From positions 44,511-108,510 of the forward strand of contig JAMLGJ010000009.1 of NCBI GenBank assembly GCA_023958095.1: a stretch of DNA of 64,000 bases, in the 5' to 3' direction. Under the pieces are notes generated by a model, which had not been told where the DNA came from, did no database searches, and saw nothing but the letters and a program-made list of their open reading frames with translations. The position numbers and the translations under genes were made by a program. How positions within the stretch are numbered: the first letter of the stretch is position 1; each line of letters opens with the position of its first letter. Positions 44,319 to 53,451 of the stretch are shown one piece after another. The DNA comes from Microthrixaceae bacterium (GTDB lineage: Bacteria > Actinomycetota > Acidimicrobiia > Acidimicrobiales > Microtrichaceae).

Positions 44319-47017
44319 CAGCCCTTGGCCTCGGCCCAGCTGTCGCCGACGGACAGGTTCACCTCGAGGGGAACCTTCAGCTCGAAGGCCCCGACCAGGG
44401 CCTCCCGCACCAGATCCGAGGTGGAGTCCACCTCCTCGGGTGGCACCTCGAGGATCACCTCGTCGTGCACCTGCAGCACCAGGTCGGCCCCCTCGGGGGA
44501 TCCGGCCGCTCCGGTGGCGGCGGCACGCTCCAGGGCTTCGTCCAGGCGCACCAGCGCCACCTTGAAGATGTCGGCCGCGAGACCCTGGATGGGAGCGTTC
44601 ATGGCCTGTCTCTCGCCAGCCATGCGTACGTTGCGCTGGTTGGATGACAGCTCCGGTATGCGCCTGCGACGACCGAACTCCGTCTCGGTGTAGCCGCGGT
44701 CGCGCGCCTCGGCCACCGTCTGTTCCATGAAGCGCCGGACGCTGGGGAAGGCCTCGAAGTAGGCGTCCAGGATCTCCTGGGCCTCTCCGGTCGGGATGGC
44801 CAGCCTCTGGGCCAGGCCGTATGCCTCCATGCCGTATGCGAGGCCGTAGGAGACCATCTTCGCCTTGGAGCGCTGCTCCGTGCTCACCTGGTCCTCCGGC
44901 ACACCGAAGACACGCGAGGCGGTGCGGTCGTGGATGTCCTGGCCGGTGCTGAACGCCTCCACCAGCCCGGGGTCGCCCGACAGGTGGGCGATCACGCGCA
45001 GCTCGATCTGGTTGTAGTCGGCCACCAGCAGCTTGCGCCCGGCACTCGGCACGAACGCCTCCCGGAAGCGCCTGCCGGTCTCGGTTCGCACGGGGATGTT
45101 GTGCAGGTTCGGCTTGTCCGAGGAGAGCCGACCGGTACGGGCCACCATCTGGTTGAACGTGGCGTGGATCCGTCCGTCGTCGGCGACCTCGGCGAGCAGG
45201 CCCTCCCCGTAGGTCGACCTCAGCTTCTCGACCTCCCGGTAGGCCAGCAGGTGCTCCACTATGGGGTGCTCACCGCGCAGCTTCTCGAGGGTCTGGTGGT
45301 CGGTGGAGGGACCTGTCTTGGTCCGCTTCTGCGGGGTCAGCCCGAGTTTGTCGAACAGGATCGTCCGCAGCTGTGGAGTGGAGTTCACGTTGAACTCCTC
45401 ACCCGCCTCCGCGATCACCGCGGCGCGCTCGCGCTCGACCTCCTCGGTCAGCGAGTCGGCGAGCCCCTGGAGCACCTCCCGGTCGACCCCGACGCCGAGG
45501 TGCTCCATCTTCGCCAGCACCCTCACCAGGGGGGTCTCCACCTCACTGCACAGGCGCTGCAGGCCCCGGTCCTCCAGGGCCGACGACAGGGGCCCGGTGA
45601 GCGCCGCCGTGGCGAGGGCACGCGCCGCAGCTGCACGGGGCAGCGCCACCTCGGACCCACCCAGGTCGAGCTGGCCCTCGGAGGGGACCTCCTCTCCCGG
45701 GAGCTCGGCCGACGCGAAGCGCAACGCCAGTTCGGCCAGTCCGTAGCCCGCATCGGACGGATCGATCAGGTACGCGACCAGGGCGGTGTCCATCGACAGC
45801 CCGGTTAGGTCGGCCCCGGCATCCAGCAGCGAACGCACGAGCGGTTTCGCGTCGTGTGCGACCACCGGCAGGTCACCCGTTGCGAGCACGTCCGAGAGCG
45901 GACCGGCCACGAGGGGCTGCGGCACCCAGAGCACCTCGGCGGCGGTTGCGTCGGTGACCAGGGCGATTCCCTCGAGTGCAGAGCGACCGGGGTCGCCCGC
46001 CCAGGCAGCGGCCAGCACGAGTGGACCGTCGGGACCGAGCGAATCGAGCGCCGCCACCACGTCCCCGGCCGATTCGGCCACCGACACCTCGGGTTCGAGC
46101 ACGGTGGTCTCGACCGCTGCGGCACCCACGCCCTCGCCGAACAGCTCCGGGAACGCCTCGGGAAGCCGGGGCACGAGACTCGGGAACTCGAGGAAGTTGA
46201 ACAACTCGAGTACCGCCTGTGGGTCGACCTCACCCTGTCCGCCGTCCACGGCCTCGGTGTCCAGGGGAACGTCACGCACCAGGGTCATCATCTCGAGGTT
46301 GGTGCGCGCCTGGTCCTCGTACTCGGCGAGATTGGAGCGCAGCTTCGGGGTCTGGTCCTCGACGTGGGCGAAGATCCCGTCGAGGTCCCCATAGGTGTTC
46401 ACGAGCTTCGCGGCCGTCTTCTCCCCCACCCCGGGAACACCGGGCAGGTTGTCCGAGGGGTCACCCCGCAGAGCGGCGTAGGTCACGTAGCTGGCCGGCT
46501 CGACCCCGGTGCGTTCCCGCACCCCGGCCTCGTCGTAGAGCGCGTAGTCGGAGACCCCTCGCTTGTTGTAGAGAACCCGGATGTGGGGATCGGACACGAG
46601 CTGGTAGCTGTCCCGGTCACCGGTGACGATGAGCACGTCCTGACCGGACTCGCCGGCACGGGTCGCGAGCGTGGCGATCACGTCGTCGGCCTCGAATCCC
46701 GGTTGCTCGGCCACCGGAAGCGCGAGCGTGTCCACGACCTGGCGCACCAGGCCCATCTGCTGGCGCAGTATGTCGGGCGCGGCGTCCCGGTTCGCCTTGT
46801 AGCTCTCCAGCCTCTCGTGACGGAACGTCGGCTCGGGCCTGTCGAAGGTGACCACGACCTCGTCGGGCCGGTGGTCCCGCACGAGGTTCAACAGCATCGA
46901 GGTGAAGCCGAACACCGCGTTCGTGACCTGACCCGAGGATGTCTGCAGGTCGGTGGGCAGTGCGTGGAAGGCCCTGTAGGTGAGCGAGTTGCCGTCGATG
47001 AGCATCAGGGTGGGCAC
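44318..47017 (-). CDS. polA: DNA polymerase I
   Basis: 899 aa, full length. N-terminal 5'-3' exonuclease/FEN domain (LMLIDGNSLTYRAFHALP, GDRDSYQLV), a central 3'-5' exonuclease-like domain whose first catalytic D-x-E pair is missing (LVLAAAWAGDP at that place), so proofreading is probably lost as in other actinobacteria, and a complete polymerase domain (RLSSDKPNLHNIPVRT, VADYNQIELRVIAHLSGDP, VHDEVILEVP). GTG at 47017 lies six bases after TACTGT, with no Shine-Dalgarno sequence, so the mRNA is probably leaderless. Confidence 0.97.
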   Translation of the reverse strand: MPTLMLIDGNSLTYRAFHALPTDLQTSSGQVTNAVFGFTSMLLNLVRDHRPDEVVVTFDRPEPTFRHERLESYKANRDAAPDILRQQMGLVRQVVDTLALPVAEQPGFEADDVIATLATRAGESGQDVLIVTGDRDSYQLVSDPHIRVLYNKRGVSDYALYDEAGVRERTGVEPASYVTYAALRGDPSDNLPGVPGVGEKTAAKLVNTYGDLDGIFAHVEDQTPKLRSNLAEYEDQARTNLEMMTLVRDVPLDTEAVDGGQGEVDPQAVLELFNFLEFPSLVPRLPEAFPELFGEGVGAAAVETTVLEPEVSVAESAGDVVAALDSLGPDGPLVLAAAWAGDPGRSALEGIALVTDATAAEVLWVPQPLVAGPLSDVLATGDLPVVAHDAKPLVRSLLDAGADLTGLSMDTALVAYLIDPSDAGYGLAELALRFASAELPGEEVPSEGQLDLGGSEVALPRAAAARALATAALTGPLSSALEDRGLQRLCSEVETPLVRVLAKMEHLGVGVDREVLQGLADSLTEEVERERAAVIAEAGEEFNVNSTPQLRTILFDKLGLTPQKRTKTGPSTDHQTLEKLRGEHPIVEHLLAYREVEKLRSTYGEGLLAEVADDGRIHATFNQMVARTGRLSSDKPNLHNIPVRTETGRRFREAFVPSAGRKLLVADYNQIELRVIAHLSGDPGLVEAFSTGQDIHDRTASRVFGVPEDQVSTEQRSKAKMVSYGLAYGMEAYGLAQRLAIPTGEAQEILDAYFEAFPSVRRFMEQTVAEARDRGYTETEFGRRRRIPELSSNQRNVRMAGERQAMNAPIQGLAADIFKVALVRLDEALERAAATGAAGSPEGADLVLQVHDEVILEVPPEEVDSTSDLVREALVGAFELKVPLEVNLSVGDSWAEAKG

Positions 47018-47023
47018 GACCGG

Positions 47024-47029
47024 ACAGTA
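47024..47029 (-). promoter_or_regulatory. -10 box for leaderless polA
   Basis: TACTGT six bases before the polA GTG on the minus strand. Confidence 0.5.
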
Positions 47030-47064
47030 GTGCCTCCCCTACGGGCTCCTGTCGCCCTGCACCT

Positions 47065-47130
47065 GCCTCCGGCAGCTCAACCCTTGCTGGTCGCCTCCGG
47101 CAGCTCAACCCTTGCTGGTTGCCTCCGGCA
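47065..47130. repeat. 28-bp tandem repeat at the end of the ANTAR regulator gene
   Basis: Two 28-base units (47065-47092 and 47093-47120), differing at the last base, plus a partial third copy to 47130. The unit covers the last codons of the regulator and its stop, so an extra copy of the gene tail with a second stop lies just downstream of the real end. The unit is not a multiple of three. Confidence 0.85.
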
Positions 47131-47701
47131 CCAGTGCCCCCGAGACGATGTCCTCGGCCACGTTGCGCATCTGGCGGCGTGACGCCATCGCGGTGCGCTG
47201 GATGAAACCGAAGGCGTCCTTCTCGGACATCCCGTGGACGTCCATGAGGTGGCCCTTGGCCCGGTCGACGAGCTTGCGCACCTCGAGGCGCTCCTCGGCG
47301 TTCGCCACCTGTTCCGCGAGCAGGCGTTCTGCTTCGAAACGCGCCAGCGCCACCTCGATGGCCGGAACCAGGTCGTGGCGTTCGAAGGGCTTCACGACGT
47401 AGCCGTGGACACCGGCTGCAGTCGCCTCGTCGATCAGCTCGCGCTGTGAGAAGGCGGTCACGAGCACCACCGCACACATGCGCTCGGCATTCACGCGCCG
47501 AGCGACGGAGATCCCGTCCATCCCGGGCATCTTGATGTCGAGCAGCGCCACGTCGGGGTGCTTCTCGGTGATCAGCGCAAGAGCCTGGTCCCCGCGTGCG
47601 GCCTCTCCCACGACCTCGTAGCCCTCCTCCTGGAGCAGCTCCCGCAGGTCCATGCGGATGATCGCCTCGTCCTCTGCAACTACTACCCGGGTTGGCGCCA
47701 T
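47105..47701 (-). CDS. pdtaR: Response regulator with ANTAR RNA-binding domain (PdtaR-like)
   Basis: 198 aa from ATG 47701. Receiver domain with acidic EDEA at 10-13, phospho-acceptor Asp55 (LLDIKMPGMDG) and a conserved lysine in YVVKPF; C-terminal ANTAR domain (VRKLVDRAKGHLMDVHGMSE, then a helix ending I-Q-R-T-A-M). ANTAR regulators bind paired hairpins in nascent RNA and prevent termination; PdtaR is their actinobacterial type, normally phosphorylated by PdtaS, which is not in the window. TAGACT at 47796-47791 could be the -10 element, giving a leader of about 85 bases. The gene tail lies in a tandem repeat. Confidence 0.88.
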   Translation of the reverse strand: MAPTRVVVAEDEAIIRMDLRELLQEEGYEVVGEAARGDQALALITEKHPDVALLDIKMPGMDGISVARRVNAERMCAVVLVTAFSQRELIDEATAAGVHGYVVKPFERHDLVPAIEVALARFEAERLLAEQVANAEERLEVRKLVDRAKGHLMDVHGMSEKDAFGFIQRTAMASRRQMRNVAEDIVSGALVPEATSKG

Positions 47702-47932
47702 TGCCTTCCTAAGTCTGCCTTCCTGCGTACTCGACCGGCTGCTCCGGCCGACCCGGGAGCAACTCGCTCCCGCACGGCCGCGGAGACGCGAGTCTAGGCA
47801 GGCCCGGGGCCGCTCCCCACCCATGGTCCCGGGTCAGGGACTCCGGACAGCACCGCGCCGGTGCTGCGCAGCGGCGAGGGCCCCGCTTGCGGGCGCTGCC
47901 GTGGGACCACCCGGAGCCGGGTCCGGAACGCC

Positions 47933-48223
47933 TCAGCGCCCCCTGTCCCGGGCGCTCAGGCGGTCGAGCAGGTCGTCCTGTTCGGCCTCGAGCCTGCTGA
48001 TCTGGTCCCGCAGGTCGTTGCGGTGGCGTTCCATGGCGGTCGTCGTGCGTGCCGCCTCACGGTGCTCCTGGTCCGCCAGGGGTGTCTCCGAGACCAGTGA
48101 GCGGATCCGCGTGTCGTCGGAGACCTCCGCGAAGTGGTGTGCCTGCTCCTCGGCGACGCGCAACTCCTCGCGCAGCGCTGCGATCCGACGCCCCACTCTC
48201 CGCAGTCGCCGCTCGACCAGCAT
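47933..48223 (-). CDS. Small coiled-coil protein, function unknown
   Basis: 96 aa, mostly charged, with heptad-like stretches (RRVGRRIAALREELRVAEEQ near the N-terminus, RNDLRDQISRLEAEQDDLLD near the C-terminus). I do not recognise the family. ATG 48223 is selected because TACACT lies six bases upstream. Reading further upstream would run into the tRNA-Leu gene and is an artefact. Confidence 0.65.
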   Translation of the reverse strand: MLVERRLRRVGRRIAALREELRVAEEQAHHFAEVSDDTRIRSLVSETPLADQEHREAARTTTAMERHRNDLRDQISRLEAEQDDLLDRLSARDRGR

Positions 48224-48229
48224 GCAACG

Positions 48230-48235
48230 AGTGTA
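48230..48235 (-). promoter_or_regulatory. -10 box for leaderless coiled-coil gene
   Basis: TACACT six bases before ATG 48223 on the minus strand, located between that gene and tRNA-Leu. Confidence 0.4.
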
Positions 48236-48325
48236 GGTCCGCAACACCCCCGGCGGTCGTGGCCCGCAACCCGCCAACGGCCCCGACCATGCCCGGGGCG
48301 ATCCCGCGGAGGACCGGGAACTGGG

Positions 48326-48408
48326 TGCCCGGGGTGGGATTTGAACCCACACGCCCTTTCGGACAGCGGATTTTGAGTCCGCCGCGTCTGCCATTCCGCC
48401 ACCCGGGC
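48326..48408 (-). tRNA. tRNA-Leu (CAA)
   Basis: Class II tRNA on the minus strand. The acceptor GCCCGGG pairs with CCCGGGC. The anticodon stem GCGGA/TCCGC encloses CTCAAAA, so the anticodon is CAA, reading UUG. A long variable arm (TGTCCGAAAGGGCGT) and T-arm GGGTTCAAATCCC are present. The 3' CCA is not encoded; the genome reads CCC after the discriminator A. Confidence 0.95.
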
Positions 48409-48488
48409 AGGTGCCGTGCGGCGTGGCGCCGCTGGGCGGGCCACACTAGCGCGCCCGGCCAACCCATCAGGGGGGTATCGTCACCCCC

Positions 48489-48662
48489 ATGAGCAAAGAG
48501 ACCGCTTCCGAGGACAAACGAGGGCACCTGAACCGCTGGGTGATGCTGTTCGTGCTGGCAGCGATCGCGGCCGTGGTCGGCCGACAGATCGCAGTCAGCT
48601 CGGCCGACAGGGAGTTCGAGGCCCGGCTCGCGCAACTCGACGCGAATCGCGACAACGCCTGA
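48489..48662 (+). CDS. Small single-pass membrane protein
   Basis: 57 aa beginning MSKETASEDKRGHLNRWVML. A charged N-terminus, one predicted transmembrane helix (WVMLFVLAAIAAVVGRQIAV) and a charged C-terminal helix (EFEARLAQLDANRD). No family recognised. It is divergent from tRNA-Leu, convergent with the peroxiredoxin gene, and its stop at 48662 is 16 bases from the end of that gene. A G-run upstream could be a weak ribosome-binding site. Support is its codon bias, clean TM pattern and snug fit between neighbours. Confidence 0.55.
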   Translation: MSKETASEDKRGHLNRWVMLFVLAAIAAVVGRQIAVSSADREFEARLAQLDANRDNA

Positions 48663-48677
48663 GCACCCCGCCGGGCC

Positions 48678-49142
48678 TCAAGTGAGAGCCGAGAGCAGTT
48701 TCTTCGGGGTGTCCTTCGGGCTGATCTTGTACCAGGCCTCGGCGACCTTGCCCTTCTCGTCGATCAGGAAGGCACTGCGGATGATGCCCATGTAGGTCTT
48801 CCCGTAGAGCTTCTTCTCGCCCCACACGCCGTACTTCTCGGCGACGGTGTGGTCCGGATCGCTGAGCAGGGTGAAACCCAGCGAGTGCTTCTCGTCGAAC
48901 GACGACAGCTTCGTGGGCTCGTCGGGGCTGATCCCGATGATCACGGTGTCGCCGATCCGGTCGGCGACGTCACGCAGCCCTTTCGCCTGGTTCGTGCACC
49001 CGGGGGTGTTCGCCTTCGGGTAGAAGAACACCATCACCTTGTGGCCCTTGAACTCCGAGAGCCGGTGCTTCTCGCCGTTCTGGTCGGTCAGGTGGAACGC
49101 CGGTGCCCGGTCACCGGGAGTCAGTCGGTCTGTGTCACTCAT
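48678..49142 (-). CDS. bcp: BCP/PrxQ-type thiol peroxidase
   Basis: 154-aa atypical peroxiredoxin that reduces hydroperoxides, usually with thioredoxin. The N-terminal GDRAPAFHLTDQNG and the active site ANTPGCT (Cys49) are clear, as is the Y-G-V-W-G-E-K-K segment. The resolving cysteine found five residues after the peroxidatic one in E. coli BCP is Lys54 here, so it behaves as a 1-Cys form or uses another cysteine or partner. ATG 49142 has TAGTGT eight bases upstream and no Shine-Dalgarno sequence. Confidence 0.9.
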   Translation of the reverse strand: MSDTDRLTPGDRAPAFHLTDQNGEKHRLSEFKGHKVMVFFYPKANTPGCTNQAKGLRDVADRIGDTVIIGISPDEPTKLSSFDEKHSLGFTLLSDPDHTVAEKYGVWGEKKLYGKTYMGIIRSAFLIDEKGKVAEAWYKISPKDTPKKLLSALT

Positions 49143-49150
49143 GGGCACCG

Positions 49151-49156
49151 ACACTA
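49151..49156 (-). promoter_or_regulatory. -10 box for leaderless bcp
   Basis: TAGTGT eight bases before the bcp ATG on the minus strand. Confidence 0.5.
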
Positions 49157-49177
49157 GATCGTCCGGGCCCGTACGCG

Positions 49178-49254
49178 GACCGCTCCCGGCACCATTGCCG
49201 GGAGCGGTCGGGATCGGGATCGTGCCGGGGCCCCGAAGGACCCCCGACACGATC
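49178..49254 (-). terminator. Two tandem terminator hairpins after the HU gene
   Basis: Next to the HU stop, gatcgtg...cgggg pairs with ccccc...cacgatc (about 49218-49254, with one mismatch). Beyond it, gaccgctcccggc (49178-49190) pairs exactly with gccgggagcggtc (49197-49209) around a six-base loop. Two strong stems in a row fit termination of an abundant transcript before the bcp promoter. Confidence 0.75.
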
Positions 49255-49257
49255 GGT

Positions 49258-49542
49258 TCACTTGCCGGACTTGGCGCGGTTCTTGAGCTTCGCTCCCGCC
49301 GAGACCTTCGCAGCGTTGGAGGCCGGGACGTCGATCTCCTCGCCGGTCTGCGGGTTGCGGGCCTTGCGCGCCTTGCGGCGGGTCTGCTCGAACTTCAGGA
49401 AACCGGGAATCGTGAGGGTGTCGTTGCCCTTGGCGACGATGTCACCGGCAATGGACTCGAATTCGTCGAGCACGGCCTGCACGTCCTTCTTGGACAGGTC
49501 GGTGCGCTGGGAAATCGTCTCCACCAGTTCGGTCTTGTTCAT
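49258..49542 (-). CDS. hup: HU family DNA-binding protein
   Basis: 94-aa nucleoid protein: MNKTELVETISQRTDLSKKD at the N-terminus, the beta-arm entry PGFLKFEQTRRKARKARNPQ, and the closing RNPQTGEEIDVPASNA. No long Lys/Ala/Pro-rich C-terminal tail like that of mycobacterial HupB; the tail is only a short basic LKNRAKSGK. Strong Shine-Dalgarno GGAGGAGA. An AT-rich patch at 49600-49612 may hold its promoter. Confidence 0.95.
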   Translation of the reverse strand: MNKTELVETISQRTDLSKKDVQAVLDEFESIAGDIVAKGNDTLTIPGFLKFEQTRRKARKARNPQTGEEIDVPASNAAKVSAGAKLKNRAKSGK

Positions 49543-49708
49543 GGTTCTCCTCCCGGCCAGGCCCGGGCGGGCTGGCAGTAGCGGCTGGATGACAACCATG
49601 TAATTATCACGGATTCAGCCCATCGGGTGGCATTTGGCCCCATTTTCCAAGGGCAACCACTCTCCGCGCGAAGCCTCGGCGGCCGGTGCGGCACGCCGGA
49701 CGTGACGC

Positions 49709-50509
49709 TCAGCCGGCGTCCAGGGCCGCCCGGAACTCCCCCACCAGATCCGCCACGGCCTCGGGGGAACGGGTCGCCATGGCGGTCCTCACCACCGCCG
49801 AGCCGATCACGACGCCATCCGCGTCCTGGCAGACCTCGCGAGCCTGGTCCGGGGAACCTATGCCGACACCCACGAGCACTGGCTTGTCCGTCAGCCTGCG
49901 CAACCTGCGGGCGATCACCCGGGAGGTCGAAGCCAGTTCGGAGCGCTCACCGGTCACCCCCAGCAACCCGACCGCGTACACGAACCCACGTGCGCGCTCC
50001 ACGACTGCCTGCAGCCTCTCGTCGGAGCCCGTGGGAGCTGCCAGCATGACCGTCTCCACACCCGCGGCGTCCGCGGCGGAGCACCACGGCGCGGACTCCT
50101 CCAGGGGCACGTCCGGCAGGATTGCCGCGGCCACCCCCGAATCGGCGAGGGTCTCCGCGAAGCGCTGCCAACCGAAGCGGAACACGAGGTTCGCGTAGGT
50201 CATGACGGCCAGTGGCACGCCGACGTCGGCCGATCCCAACCGGTCCAGAAGTGAGTGCGGGTTCACACCGGCGCCGAGCGCCTCCTCGGAGGCCTGTTGG
50301 ATCACCGGTCCGTCCATCACCGGATCCGAGAACGGAACCCCCACCTCGATTGCGTCCGCTCCCGCACCTGCGATCGCCGACAGCGTCGTCAGCCAGTCGG
50401 CGGGAGGCGCCTGCGGGAGCCCACCGGTCAGGTAGGGCACGAGGCACTTCCCACCCGAAGCGGTCCGCCGGCCGAGAGCCGCCTGCAGGGTCGTGCCCTC
50501 CCCGCTCAC
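49709..50509 (-). CDS. trpA: Tryptophan synthase alpha chain
   Basis: 266-aa TIM barrel releasing indole from indole-3-glycerol phosphate. [10 protein letters not shown] with YLTGG, the catalytic Glu in [20 protein letters not shown], the catalytic Asp in ILPDVPLEE, and the phosphate-binding [16 protein letters not shown] start overlaps the trpB stop (GTGA), typical of the stoichiometric alpha-beta pair. Confidence 0.95.
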   Translation of the reverse strand: MSGEGTTLQAALGRRTASGGKCLVPYLTGGLPQAPPADWLTTLSAIAGAGADAIEVGVPFSDPVMDGPVIQQASEEALGAGVNPHSLLDRLGSADVGVPLAVMTYANLVFRFGWQRFAETLADSGVAAAILPDVPLEESAPWCSAADAAGVETVMLAAPTGSDERLQAVVERARGFVYAVGLLGVTGERSELASTSRVIARRLRRLTDKPVLVGVGIGSPDQAREVCQDADGVVIGSAVVRTAMATRSPEAVADLVGEFRAALDAG

Positions 50510-51729
50510 AGTCGGTCCCCCAGCAGCCCCATCATCTGGTCGACGTCCTTGTCACCCCGGCCCGAGAGGTTCACCAGCACGGTGCACGACTCGAGCCGCT
50601 CGCGCTCGCGGATCACCCATGCCAGGGCGTGGGCCGACTCCAGGGCGGGGATGATCCCCTCGGTGCGGCTCAACGACACGAACGCCTCCACGACCTCGTC
50701 ATCGGTGACACTCGGGTACTCGGCCCGCCCCGTCTCGGCCAGGTGGCTGTGCTCGGGCCCCACACCCGGATAGTCGAGTCCGGCCGAGATCGACTCGGCC
50801 TCGGTGACCTGACCCCATTCGTCCTGCATCAGGTAGCTCAGCATCCCGTGCACGATGCCGGGTACTCCGTGGCCCACGGCCGCCCCGCCGGCGGGTTCCA
50901 CTCCCACCAGGTCCACCTCGGGGTGCTCCGCGAACCCCGAGAAGATCCCGGCCGCGTTGGATCCGCCACCCACACAGGCGACCACCGTGTCGGGCAGCCC
51001 GCCCTCGAGCAGGTCCCGGCACTGTGACTCGGCCTCACGACCCAGCACCCGGTGGAACTCCCTCACCATCCACGGATACGGGTGGGGGCCCATCACCGAA
51101 CCGAGGCAGTAGTGCGAGTCCTCCACCGTCGCCACCCAGTCGCGCATCGCGTCGTTGACGGCGTCCTTGAGCGTCCGTGAACCGCTGGACGCGGGCATGA
51201 CCCGTGCCCCCAGCAGGCGCATCCGAAACACGTTCAGCTCCTGGCGGGCCATGTCGACCTCACCCATGTACACGTCGCACTCGAGCCCGAACAGCGCCGC
51301 CGCGGTGGCGGTCGCCACGCCGTGCTGGCCGGCGCCGGTCTCGGCCACCAGCCGCGACTTGCCCATGCGCCGGGCGAGCAGCGCCTGGCCCAGCACGTTG
51401 TTGATCTTGTGCGAGCCCGTGTGGTTGAGGTCCTCGCGCTTGAGCAGCAGCCGCACCCCCAGCTCCTCGGAGAGCCGGTGGCACTCCGTCAGTGGACTCG
51501 GCCTGCCCGCGTAGGAGCCCAGCAGCGAGTCCAGCTCGCTGGTGAAAGCGGGATCCGCCCACGCCTCCACGAATGCCGCCTCGAGCTCCTGGAGGGCCGG
51601 GACGAGGGTCTCGGGCACGAAACGCCCGCCGAAGCCGCCGAAGCGACCGTCGGGGCCGGGCTTCCCCATGACCGGGGGCGCCTCCGCGGGGCTACCGGCG
51701 TCTGCGGTTTGCGGTCCCTGGTGCTGCAC
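50506..51729 (-). CDS. trpB: Tryptophan synthase beta chain (TrpB1 type)
   Basis: 407-aa PLP enzyme joining indole and serine. [20 protein letters not shown] at the N-terminus, PLP lysine in [15 protein letters not shown] upstream, the glycine loop [10 protein letters not shown] and C-terminal [10 protein letters not shown]. It is translationally coupled to trpA. I choose GTG 51729 because TACCGT sits six bases upstream; ATG 51669 preceded by GGAGG is an alternative. It therefore has its own promoter, separate from trpF and trpC. Confidence 0.93.
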   Translation of the reverse strand: MQHQGPQTADAGSPAEAPPVMGKPGPDGRFGGFGGRFVPETLVPALQELEAAFVEAWADPAFTSELDSLLGSYAGRPSPLTECHRLSEELGVRLLLKREDLNHTGSHKINNVLGQALLARRMGKSRLVAETGAGQHGVATATAAALFGLECDVYMGEVDMARQELNVFRMRLLGARVMPASSGSRTLKDAVNDAMRDWVATVEDSHYCLGSVMGPHPYPWMVREFHRVLGREAESQCRDLLEGGLPDTVVACVGGGSNAAGIFSGFAEHPEVDLVGVEPAGGAAVGHGVPGIVHGMLSYLMQDEWGQVTEAESISAGLDYPGVGPEHSHLAETGRAEYPSVTDDEVVEAFVSLSRTEGIIPALESAHALAWVIRERERLESCTVLVNLSGRGDKDVDQMMGLLGDRL

Positions 51730-51735
51730 GGGGCC

Positions 51736-51741
51736 ACGGTA
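51736..51741 (-). promoter_or_regulatory. -10 box for leaderless trpB
   Basis: TACCGT six bases before the GTG at 51729 on the minus strand. Confidence 0.4.
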
Positions 51742-51818
51742 CCCGCCGGGCGGAGCCACCCGGGAAGCGATATCACCCCGGTGGACCCAACCACCCGGCC
51801 CGGGTCCTCGCTCCCCGG

Positions 51819-52538
51819 TCAGTCCCCCTGCTCGGCCCAGTCGAAGGGAGCACCGGGGGCCGCTCCGTGGCCCGGTTCCGCACTGTCCACCACATCGCCG
51901 GCCCCACCACGACGACGACCGGGGAGGTCCGCCGCCGCGGCACGTGCCGCCTTGACGAACTCGTGGACCCGCACCGGGTCCTTGCGCAGCGGGTCGCCGG
52001 GGACCTCGACACCGGTGGACACGTCGACTCCCCAGGGCCGGACGGTCGCGATGCCGTCTGCGACGTTGTCGGGCGTGAGACCTCCCGCGAGGATCACCCG
52101 GCGACCCACCGGCACCGACTCGGCGAGCGACCAGTCGAACACGTGCCCCGAACCCGGTGCGGGAGCGTCCAGCAGCACCGCGTCGGGCTGGAAGTCATCC
52201 AGGTGGGAGAGACCCGGATCACCCGCCGGGAAGGCCACCACCAGGACCCTGGCCACCTCGCGCACCTCACGGGCCTCGGCGGGGGTCTCGTGACCGTGCA
52301 ACTGGGCACCGGTCAGGCCCGCCTCGAGCACGATCCGCCTCACGTCCCGGGGCGCCTGGTCCCGGAACACCCCCAGGGTCACCACCTCCGGGGGCAGGCG
52401 CCGCACGATGTCCCTTGCCGCCGCCGCGGTCACCTGCCGCCGGCTCGGGGCGAACACGAACCCCAGGGCATCGGCACCGAGGCCGACCGCCATCAGGGCG
52501 TCCTCCTCGTTGGTGATGCCACAGATCTTCACGAACAT
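51819..52538 (-). CDS. trpF: Phosphoribosylanthranilate isomerase TrpF
   Basis: 239-aa TIM barrel: [20 protein letters not shown] with the catalytic Cys, [15 protein letters not shown], the catalytic Asp in VLLDAP and the phosphate loop [11 protein letters not shown] ending [11 protein letters not shown] 40-aa disordered C-terminal tail is unusual. Many actinobacteria lack trpF and use bifunctional PriA; here both a TrpF and a HisA exist, so HisA need not be bifunctional. Confidence 0.93.
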   Translation of the reverse strand: MFVKICGITNEEDALMAVGLGADALGFVFAPSRRQVTAAAARDIVRRLPPEVVTLGVFRDQAPRDVRRIVLEAGLTGAQLHGHETPAEAREVREVARVLVVAFPAGDPGLSHLDDFQPDAVLLDAPAPGSGHVFDWSLAESVPVGRRVILAGGLTPDNVADGIATVRPWGVDVSTGVEVPGDPLRKDPVRVHEFVKAARAAAADLPGRRRGGAGDVVDSAEPGHGAAPGAPFDWAEQGD

Positions 52539-52584
52539 GGGTTGGACCTCGACCGATTCCGGGGGTGTCGGCAGCTACCCGACG

Positions 52585-53370
52585 TTACCCCCGCGGGACC
52601 AGCAGTTCGGTGAGCATCGCAGCGGGTTCGGCGGAGGTCACGAGCAGTTCGCCGACGAGCACCGCGTCGTAGCCAGCAGTGCTCAGAGCGGTCGCGTCCG
52701 GCCTGCCGCGCACGCCGGACTCAGCCACCGAGACCGCCCCGGCCGGAACCTCGGCAGCCACCCGCACGGCCCGCTGCTGGTCGACCTCGAAGGTCTCCAG
52801 GTCCCGCTGGTTGACTCCGATGAGCGTACCCCTGGTGTTGCCCAGGGCACGCTCCAGTTCGGCCTCGTCGTGGACCTCCACCAACGTGTCGAGGCCGACC
52901 TCCGCCGCGAGTTCGTCGAAAGCAGCCAACTGGGCATCATCCAGTGCCGCCACGATGAGCAGCACCGCGTCGGCACCCATCATCCGGGCATCCAGCACGT
53001 CGTTCTCCGCCACCGTGAAGTCCTTGCGCAGCACCGGCACCGACACCGACGAACGCGCGGCGGCCAGGTCCTCCGGTGAACCCCCGAAGTGGGGTCGGTC
53101 GGTCAGCACCGACACGCAGGAGGCACCGGCGTGCTCGTAGGCCGCGGCGAGCCCACCCGGGTCCAGCTCGGAGGCGAGGTCGCCCTTGCTGGGCGAGCGA
53201 CGCTTGACCTCGGCGATCACCGCCAGCGTGGGTGCCTGCTGGATCGCGCGTGTGAAACCGCGGACCGCGCCCAGTCCCCGGGCGGCATCGAGGAGGTCCT
53301 CGGTGCGGCGCCGGTCGGACCGGGCACGGTCCCGGTGATGCTCGAGGATTGCGTCCAGGTAGGTGCCCAC
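52585..53370 (-). CDS. trpC: Indole-3-glycerol phosphate synthase TrpC
   Basis: 261-aa TIM barrel. IAEVKRRSPSKGDL with the catalytic lysine, VSVLTDRPHFGGS, PVLRKDFTV, LVEVHDEAELERAL, IGVNQRDLETFEVD and SESG all match. GTG start at 53370. Its place between trpB2 and trpF fits one transcription unit reading towards trpF. Confidence 0.95.
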   Translation of the reverse strand: MGTYLDAILEHHRDRARSDRRRTEDLLDAARGLGAVRGFTRAIQQAPTLAVIAEVKRRSPSKGDLASELDPGGLAAAYEHAGASCVSVLTDRPHFGGSPEDLAAARSSVSVPVLRKDFTVAENDVLDARMMGADAVLLIVAALDDAQLAAFDELAAEVGLDTLVEVHDEAELERALGNTRGTLIGVNQRDLETFEVDQQRAVRVAAEVPAGAVSVAESGVRGRPDATALSTAGYDAVLVGELLVTSAEPAAMLTELLVPRG

Positions 53371-53451
53371 GCAGCAAGGATCACAGATCCGCGCCCGGCC
53401 ATGGAAGCCGGTTCGCAGGCACCACGGCGGACCCCGGCGCCGCGGCGCCGG

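Noticed and set aside
48326..48462. Open frames running through tRNA-Leu on the minus strand
   Set aside because: They encode the peptides typically produced by translating a tRNA-Leu gene; the tRNA explains the sequence.
49600..49612. GATAAT-like -10 box for the HU gene
   Set aside because: An AT-rich patch exists, but no acceptable -35 lies 16 to 18 bases away, so I do not list it as a promoter.
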